In this document: positions 58,996-64,000 of the stretch, in pieces | Position numbering within the stretch: position 1 is the stretch's first letter | Layout: every line of letters begins with the position of its first letter | Assembly (NCBI RefSeq): GCF_001295925.1 | Contig: NZ_LJHQ01000024.1 | Location: forward strand, 1-64,000 | DNA: 64,000 bases | From: Allobosea sp. AAP35 | GTDB lineage: Bacteria; Pseudomonadota; Alphaproteobacteria; Rhizobiales; Beijerinckiaceae | Reading direction: 5' to 3' | The notes under the pieces: generated by a model | What the model was told of the DNA's origin: nothing | Databases searched by the model: none | Seen by the model: only the letters and a program-made list of their open reading frames with translations | Program-made: the position numbers and the translations under genes

Positions 58996-59973
58996 TCAAC
59001 CCTCGACCCGGCGGGGGCTCACCTCGCCGAGATAGATGATCGCCTCGCCGGGCTTGGGCGTCTTGTTGGGAAAGATGGCAAAGCCGTCGCGCGGAGCCAG
59101 CACCACTGCGCCATCGGCCCGGCGCGCGATCGGCAGGCCGGCCGCGATGGCGTCCCCGGTCTTCCAGTCGCCCTCGATCTGGTCGCCCTCCGCCTCGCAT
59201 ATCACCAGATCGCACATGTGGATCACCTTCGGCCGCGTGCGCGCCGGGGCGGGGGCATCGATGAGGCCCAGATGCGCCAGCGCCTTGTGGATGGCGGCAT
59301 AGCCAACGTCGATCGAGGCTGGATCGTCATGCTGACCGCATTCGAGCGTGACGCCGTAGCCCCCGGCAAAGCGCATGTACTCCGTCGTGCCGAAGCCTTC
59401 GGTGACCGCCAGCCGGGCAAGCCCCAGCCGCTCGCGCGCCGCGATCAGCCGGACATAGATGTCGAGCCAGCCATGGATCAGCATGCCGGTGCCGAGGCTG
59501 GCGGCGAAGGACGCTTCCGCGCCGGCATGGCGAAACGCCTCGAGCTCGCCGGTGTTGTCCTCCGGGCCGAAGAAGACGAAGGGCTCGCCCTCGCCCCTGA
59601 AGGAATGCACGTCCAGCAGGACGTCATGCCGGCGCAGCAATGCGCAGAGACGGTTGCCGATCCGGTCCTCGTTATCGCCGGGCTGCGGCCGTTCGCGCAT
59701 GTCGCGGTTGAGGTTGCGGTCGCCCTCGCGGGTGTTCTGCCGGCGGGCCTTGGGGTTGGCGACCGGAACGAAGGTGACCTCACCCCGCAGCACGCTCAGC
59801 GCGCCCTTGCGGCAATCGGCGATGACCCGGTTGATCGCAGCCGGCCCGCAGCCCTCATTGCCATGCACGGCGCCGAGCACGATCAGCTTCGGCCCTGCCT
59901 TCAGCCCGTGAAAACAGACGCTTTCCAGCGGTCCGAGATCGAGCGCACCGGCTTGGAAGGACGAGTCGTGCAT
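58996..59973 (-). CDS. Succinylglutamate desuccinylase/aspartoacylase-family hydrolase
   Basis: A 325-residue zinc-dependent deacylase. The zinc motif is VLGAVHGNEGCGPAAINRVI, with NPKARRQNTREGDRNLNRDM, LLDVHSFRGEGEPFVFFGPE and the catalytic-Glu region GYGVTLECGQHDDP following. It removes an acyl group from an N-acyl amino acid or similar. It lies upstream of dctP in the same direction (about 120 bases), which suggests that the TRAP system imports its substrate (inference). Confidence 0.86.
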   Translation of the reverse strand: MHDSSFQAGALDLGPLESVCFHGLKAGPKLIVLGAVHGNEGCGPAAINRVIADCRKGALSVLRGEVTFVPVANPKARRQNTREGDRNLNRDMRERPQPGDNEDRIGNRLCALLRRHDVLLDVHSFRGEGEPFVFFGPEDNTGELEAFRHAGAEASFAASLGTGMLIHGWLDIYVRLIAARERLGLARLAVTEGFGTTEYMRFAGGYGVTLECGQHDDPASIDVGYAAIHKALAHLGLIDAPAPARTRPKVIHMCDLVICEAEGDQIEGDWKTGDAIAAGLPIARRADGAVVLAPRDGFAIFPNKTPKPGEAIIYLGEVSPRRVEG

Positions 59974-60076
59974 GGGGTGTCCGGATGGTTGGAGATGAGC
60001 TGCGGCATAGTTCTTGCTGTGAAAACTGCCGAGGCAAAGCGGCAGATATCACGTCAGATCTGGGGAGATAAGACCG

Positions 60077-61117
60077 ATGCGCGTGTCAAATATCAAAAAA
60101 AACCTGATGATTTTTGCGTTTTCAGCCTGTGCTGCCGGTTGGGCCAGTCAGGCCTCGGCCCAGGCCACGCTGGCTCAGGTCAAGGCCAGGGGACATGTCA
60201 ACTGCCAGGTCGGGCTGCCCACACCGGGCTTCTATGCGCTCGCCTCCGACGGCACCTGGTCGGGCATGGATGTCGATATGTGCCGTGGCGTCGCGGCCGC
60301 GATCTTCGACGATCCCAAGAAGGTGCAGTACCAGTCGGTCACCTCGGCTGTGCGCTTCACCTCGCTCGCCAATGGCGAGTCGGACATGCTCTCGCGGACC
60401 ACGACCTGGACGGCAGTGCGCGACACGCAGCTCGGTCTCGAATTCGCCGGCGTCAATTTCTATGACGGCCAGGGCTTCGTGGTGCCCAAATCCTCCAACA
60501 TCAAATCGGCCAAGGAGCTCAACGGCGCCACCGTCTGCGTGCTGACCGGCACCACGACGGAGCTCAATCTTGCCGATTATTTCCGCTCTACCGGCATGAC
60601 CTTCAAGCCGGTGACGAACGAAAACGTCAATGTCCTGGTCGAGACCTATCTCGGCGGCGGCTGCGATGCCTACACCAACGACAAATCCGGCCTTGCGGCC
60701 CGCCGTTCCGCCTTCCCCAAGCCCGACGAGCACATGATTCTGCCTGAGACGATCTCAAAGGAGCCGCTCGGCCCCGTCGTCCGTCATGGCGACAACAACT
60801 GGGGCGACATCGTGCGCTGGGTGCTGTTCGGCATGATCGAGGCCGAGGAACTCGGCGTCACCTCCGCCAATGTCGACGAGATGCTGAAGTCGTCCAACCC
60901 CAACATCAAGCGCCTGCTCGGCACCGAGGGCAATGTCGGCGAGGGCATGGGCCTGCCCAAGGACTTCATGGTGCGCGTGCTCAAGCATGTCGGCAACTAT
61001 GCCGAGACCTATGAGCGCAATGTCGGCGCCAAGACCCCCGTCAACATCCCGCGCGACGGCTCGCTGAATGCGCTCTGGAACAAGGGCGGCATCCTCTATC
61101 CGATGCCGTTCCGGTGA
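60077..61117 (+). CDS. aapJ: General L-amino-acid ABC transporter, binding protein AapJ
   Basis: A 346-residue periplasmic receptor with a signal peptide (MRVSNIKKNLMIFAFSACAA, cleavage after ASA-QAT). The mature part follows AapJ closely: LAQVKARGHVNCQVGLPTPG, GTWSGMDVDMCRGVAAAIFD, ANGESDMLSRTTTWTAVRDT, DGQGFVVPKSSNIKSAKELN, ISKEPLGPVVRHGDNNWGDI and NVGEGMGLPKDFMVRVLKHV. GGGGAGA precedes the ATG. First gene of aapJQMP; followed by two hairpins before aapQ. Confidence 0.95.
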   Translation: MRVSNIKKNLMIFAFSACAAGWASQASAQATLAQVKARGHVNCQVGLPTPGFYALASDGTWSGMDVDMCRGVAAAIFDDPKKVQYQSVTSAVRFTSLANGESDMLSRTTTWTAVRDTQLGLEFAGVNFYDGQGFVVPKSSNIKSAKELNGATVCVLTGTTTELNLADYFRSTGMTFKPVTNENVNVLVETYLGGGCDAYTNDKSGLAARRSAFPKPDEHMILPETISKEPLGPVVRHGDNNWGDIVRWVLFGMIEAEELGVTSANVDEMLKSSNPNIKRLLGTEGNVGEGMGLPKDFMVRVLKHVGNYAETYERNVGAKTPVNIPRDGSLNALWNKGGILYPMPFR

Positions 61118-61150
61118 GCCCGGCCACCGGCCGGCTGCGCTTGCCCTGAT

Positions 61151-61260
61151 GCGTCGCTCCCATCCCGGCCAGGCCAGGCCGGGCCGGGAGCGACGCCCTT
61201 CGCGATCGCCGCCGCCACCGCCTGTCATCGTTCCGGCCGACGGCTGCCAAAGGCCGTCGG
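61151..61260 (+). other. Two hairpins between aapJ and aapQ
   Basis: First stem: GCGTCGCTCCC (61151-61161) with GGGAGCGACGC (61186-61196), closing a GC-rich loop that can pair further. Second stem: CCGACGGC (61237-61244) with GCCGTCGG (61253-61260). Neither has a U-run. They fill the 173-base gap after the receptor gene and probably make aapJ mRNA more abundant than aapQMP. Confidence 0.7.
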
Positions 61261-61290
61261 TGGCTGCATGATACCAATGGCGAGGTCACC

Positions 61291-62490
61291 ATGGCCCTAC
61301 TCGACAGTCCGGCCCCGGCAGGCTCAGGCGCGCGCCTGATGGCGGTTCTCAACAACGCCACCGTCCGATCGGTGGTCTATCAGGCGCTGACGCTCGCCTG
61401 CGTGGTGCTGCTGTTCTGGTACCTGATCAGCAACACGATCGAGAACATGTCGCAGCGTGGCATGTCGGCGGGGTTCGATTTTCTGGGCGTCTCCGCCGGT
61501 TTCGGGATCGGCTTCACGCTGATCCCCTATCGCGAAGGCGACACCTATCTGCGCGTCTTCATGGTCGGCATCGCCAACACCATGCTGGTTGCCGTCGTCG
61601 CGATCGTACTGTCGACGGTGCTGGGGCTGATCGTCGGGCTGGCACGGCTGTCCAACAACTGGGTCATCCGCAACGTCGCGCGCTGGTATATCGAGGTGCT
61701 GCGCAACACCCCGCTGCTGCTCCAGATCATCGCCTGGTATTTCGGCGTCTTCACACTGCTGCCGAGGCCCCGCGACAGCATCGGCTGGGTCGACTCGATC
61801 TTCCTGAACAATCGCGGTCTCTATCTTCCCGCGCCCGTGATCGCGGATGGCTTCGGCACCGTGCTCGCCGCCGCGGTGCTGGGCCTGGCCGGCGCATTCG
61901 CCTGGGCGCGCTTTGCCCGCAAGGAGCGCGAGAACAGCGGCCGGATCAGGCCGGTCGTGCTGCCGGTCCTGGCGCTGCTCGTCCTGCCGCCGCTGCTCGC
62001 CACCCTGCTGGCGGGGGCCCCAGTGTCCTGGGACATGCCGCAACTGCGCGGCTTCAATTTCGTCGGCGGCCTCAACATCCCGCCCTCCTTCTGCGCGCTG
62101 ATCATCGCGCTGTCGATCTACACCTCCTGCTTCATCGGCGAGAACGTCCGTTCCGGCGTGCAATCGGTGAGCCGCGGCCAGACCGAGGCCGCGCGCGCGC
62201 TCGGCGTGCCGCCGGGCCGGACGATGCGGTCGATCATCCTGCCGCAGGCGCTGCGGGTGATCATCCCGCCCCTGATCAGCCAGTATCTCAACGTCACCAA
62301 GAACTCGTCCCTGGCCATCGCGATCGGTTTTCCCGATCTGGTCAGCGTCTGGATGAACACCTCGCTCAACCAGTCCGGTCGCGCCATCCCCATCGTGGCG
62401 ATGACGATGGGGTTTTACTGCCTGGTCAGCCTGGCGGTGTCGCTGGCGATGAACCGCTACAACCGCTCCATCCTGATCAGGGAGCGCTGA
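61291..62490 (+). CDS. aapQ: General L-amino-acid ABC transporter permease AapQ
   Basis: A 399-residue inner-membrane permease. The polar-amino-acid permease signatures are present: IANTMLVAVVAIVLSTVLGL, VRWYIEVLRNTPLLLQIIAW-like YIEVLRNTPLLLQIIAWYF, and the EAA loop GQTEAARALGVPPGRTMRSI. An extended central region (GLYLPAPVIADGFGTVLAAA) is characteristic of AapQ. It starts after the hairpins and is followed by aapM after 3 bases. Confidence 0.95.
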   Translation: MALLDSPAPAGSGARLMAVLNNATVRSVVYQALTLACVVLLFWYLISNTIENMSQRGMSAGFDFLGVSAGFGIGFTLIPYREGDTYLRVFMVGIANTMLVAVVAIVLSTVLGLIVGLARLSNNWVIRNVARWYIEVLRNTPLLLQIIAWYFGVFTLLPRPRDSIGWVDSIFLNNRGLYLPAPVIADGFGTVLAAAVLGLAGAFAWARFARKERENSGRIRPVVLPVLALLVLPPLLATLLAGAPVSWDMPQLRGFNFVGGLNIPPSFCALIIALSIYTSCFIGENVRSGVQSVSRGQTEAARALGVPPGRTMRSIILPQALRVIIPPLISQYLNVTKNSSLAIAIGFPDLVSVWMNTSLNQSGRAIPIVAMTMGFYCLVSLAVSLAMNRYNRSILIRER

Positions 62491-62493
62491 GCC

Positions 62494-63867
62494 ATGGATG
62501 AGGTCCTCAGCCGCGATTCCGCCGCCGTAGAACAGCTGCCGGCGGAGATCTTCAAGCCCAAACCGGCCCGCGCCGCGCCGCCCAGCACGCTCGGCGTCCA
62601 GGGCTGGGTCCGACAGAACATGTTTTCCAGCATCCCCAATGCGCTGGTCACCGTGCTGGGCATCTGGATCGTCTACGCCTTTTTCGACACGATCCTGACC
62701 TGGGCGGTCGGCAATGCCGTCTGGGAGGCCGAAAACCGGCGCCAATGCCTGGATCTGGTCGGCCGCTCCGGTGCCTGCTGGCCCGGCGTGATCGCCTGGA
62801 TCCCCAATCTGATCTACGGGCTCTACCCCAAGGATCAGGTCTGGCGCATCAATCTCGCAGGGGTGATCCTCCTGCTCTGGGCGTTGCCACTCTGGTTGCC
62901 CCGCGTCCAGTCGAAGGTTCAGATCGGCCTGTCGCTGGTGCTGCTGTTTCCGCTGCTGGCGTCCTATCTCTTCCTCGGCGGGGAGAAGGGCGTGATCTGG
63001 AGCGCGCTGATCGCGCTCGGGCTCGCCGGCTTCCTCTGGACGCTGCTGACGGCGGCGACCGAAACCATCAGCGGCCTGAGCTTCGGCCGCTATGCGGTGG
63101 CGGCAATCGGTTTTGGCGGCGACAATGATCCGGCCCGGCGCAACGGACAGATCGCGGCGCTGCTGGCGCTCTATGTGGTGGCGCTCATCGCCGTGCAGGC
63201 GATGTCGCTGTCTTTCGTCGCGACCCGCGCCTGGGGTGGGCTTTTTCTGACGCTGGTGATCTCGGGCATCGGAATCGCCTTCTCGCTGCCGGCCGGCATC
63301 GTGCTGGCACTCGGGCGGCGCTCGCGGATGCCGCTGATCAGCATGCTGTCGACGACCTTCATCGAGCTGTTCCGCTCGGTGCCGCTGATCACCATCCTGT
63401 TCACCTTCAACACCATGCTGCCGCTATTCTTGCCCGTCGGTGTCGAGGTCAACCAGTTGTTGCGGGCGATCGTCGCCGTCTGCCTGTTCTCGTCGGCCTA
63501 TATGGCGGAGGTCATTCGCGGCGGGTTGCAGGCGATTCCGCGCGGTCAGTACGAGGCGGCCTCCGCGATGGGCCTCGGCTTCTGGCAGTCGACCGGCCTC
63601 GTGATCATGCCGCAGGCCCTGAAGATCATGATCCCGACCATCGTCGGCAACTTCATCGGCCTGTTCAAGGACACCACACTGGTCTCCATCGTCGGCCTGT
63701 TCGACCTGCTGAGCATGTCGCGCGCGGTCGGTGAGGACACACGCTGGCTCGGGCTGTTCCTGGAGCCGTTCTTCTTCATCACGATGATCTACTTCGTGGT
63801 CTGTTTCACCATGTCGCAATACAGCCTCAACCTCGAACAGCGCCTCTCGGCGGGAGAGCGCCGATGA
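62494..63867 (+). CDS. aapM: General L-amino-acid ABC transporter permease AapM
   Basis: A 457-residue permease, longer than most because of its extra N-terminal helices, as is usual for AapM. Signatures: CLDLVGRSGACWPGVIAWIP, FIELFRSVPLITILFTFNTM, YMAEVIRGGLQAIPRGQYEA and ASAMGLGFWQSTGLVIMPQA. Pairs with AapQ. Its TGA overlaps the aapP ATG (ATGA). Confidence 0.95.
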   Translation: MDEVLSRDSAAVEQLPAEIFKPKPARAAPPSTLGVQGWVRQNMFSSIPNALVTVLGIWIVYAFFDTILTWAVGNAVWEAENRRQCLDLVGRSGACWPGVIAWIPNLIYGLYPKDQVWRINLAGVILLLWALPLWLPRVQSKVQIGLSLVLLFPLLASYLFLGGEKGVIWSALIALGLAGFLWTLLTAATETISGLSFGRYAVAAIGFGGDNDPARRNGQIAALLALYVVALIAVQAMSLSFVATRAWGGLFLTLVISGIGIAFSLPAGIVLALGRRSRMPLISMLSTTFIELFRSVPLITILFTFNTMLPLFLPVGVEVNQLLRAIVAVCLFSSAYMAEVIRGGLQAIPRGQYEAASAMGLGFWQSTGLVIMPQALKIMIPTIVGNFIGLFKDTTLVSIVGLFDLLSMSRAVGEDTRWLGLFLEPFFFITMIYFVVCFTMSQYSLNLEQRLSAGERR

Positions 63868-64000
63868 CGGACGCTGTCCGAGGGGAACCGCCCGTCGAGA
63901 TGATCGGCGTGAACAAATGGTTCGGCGCCTTCCATGTGCTCAAGGATATCGACCTGCGGGTGCGCGAGGGCGAGCGCATCGTCGTCTGCGGCCCCTCGGG
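63864..64000 (+). CDS. aapP: General L-amino-acid ABC transporter ATPase AapP, N-terminal part (cut by window end)
   Basis: Only 45 codons are in the window: MTDAVRGEPPVEMIGVNKWF continuing GAFHVLKDIDLRVREGERIV and VCGPSG, the beginning of Walker A. This is the normal N-terminus of polar-amino-acid ABC ATPases. Coupled to aapM by a 4-base overlap. The signature and Walker B parts lie beyond the window. Confidence 0.92.
   Translation, partial: MTDAVRGEPPVEMIGVNKWFGAFHVLKDIDLRVREGERIVVCGPS

Overview
The window is high-GC (roughly two-thirds G+C by eye) chromosomal DNA from an alphaproteobacterium of the order Hyphomicrobiales (Rhizobiales). The gene content supports this: a MucR/Ros regulator with the rhizobial CLEDG finger, a general L-amino-acid transporter (AapJQMP), aerobic cobalamin genes (CobG/CobN type), a B12 riboswitch, DUF1236 and DUF1636 proteins and abundant GC-rich palindromic repeats. 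Bosea or a near relative is my best guess, inferred from style and not proven. No rRNA, tRNA, CRISPR array, integrase, transposase or prophage is visible.

Layout. 1-10.4 kb: cobalamin/cobalt cluster. A minus-strand unit (HupE-type cobalt permease, DUF1636, cobW, cobN, cobG) sits behind a B12 riboswitch at 6090-6262. Next come cobU-cobO on plus, a vapBC toxin-antitoxin pair, and the divergent cobD/cobC pair whose start codons overlap. 10.4-17 kb: a 2-hydroxyacid dehydrogenase, a membrane protein, a GMC oxidoreductase, the B12-dependent ethanolamine ammonia-lyase eutBC, and mucR. 17-20 kb: a divergent acetamidase/formamidase and amidohydrolase. 20-26.4 kb: a TetR-controlled RND efflux operon. 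26.4-29.4 kb: a TAXI-TRAP transporter. 29.5-33.8 kb: selO and a fused acyl-CoA synthetase/GNAT acetyltransferase. 33.8-42 kb: a LacI-controlled sugar ABC transporter with a GH31 glycosidase. 42.2-46.1 kb: a PaoABC-type molybdenum aldehyde oxidoreductase. 46.3-50.8 kb: a glycine-zipper protein, a CPA1 antiporter, an unusual P-type ATPase and a DCC protein. 50.9-54.1 kb: divergent katG/oxyR. 54.1-55.9 kb: a DUF4149 membrane protein and an atypical photolyase-like protein. 56-60 kb: a DctPQM TRAP transporter and an aspartoacylase-family hydrolase. 60-64 kb: aapJQMP, cut by the window end.

How the parts fit. Cobalt import, cobalt delivery and cobalt insertion are placed behind one B12 riboswitch, and a B12-consuming enzyme (eutBC) lies a few kilobases away. 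Much of the rest is solute import (TAXI, sugar ABC, TRAP, Aap) with matching catabolic enzymes, plus efflux and peroxide defence.

Most unusual observations: (1) palindromic REP-like repeats inserted in frame inside cobN (an inverted doublet) and cobG; (2) a P-type ATPase whose intramembrane CPx motif reads GAC, with a perfect iron-box-like palindrome in front of it; (3) a photolyase/cryptochrome-like protein whose FAD-binding domain comes first and whose C-terminal half resembles the antenna domain, i.e. an apparently permuted architecture; (4) divergent cobC and cobD sharing one CATG for both start codons.
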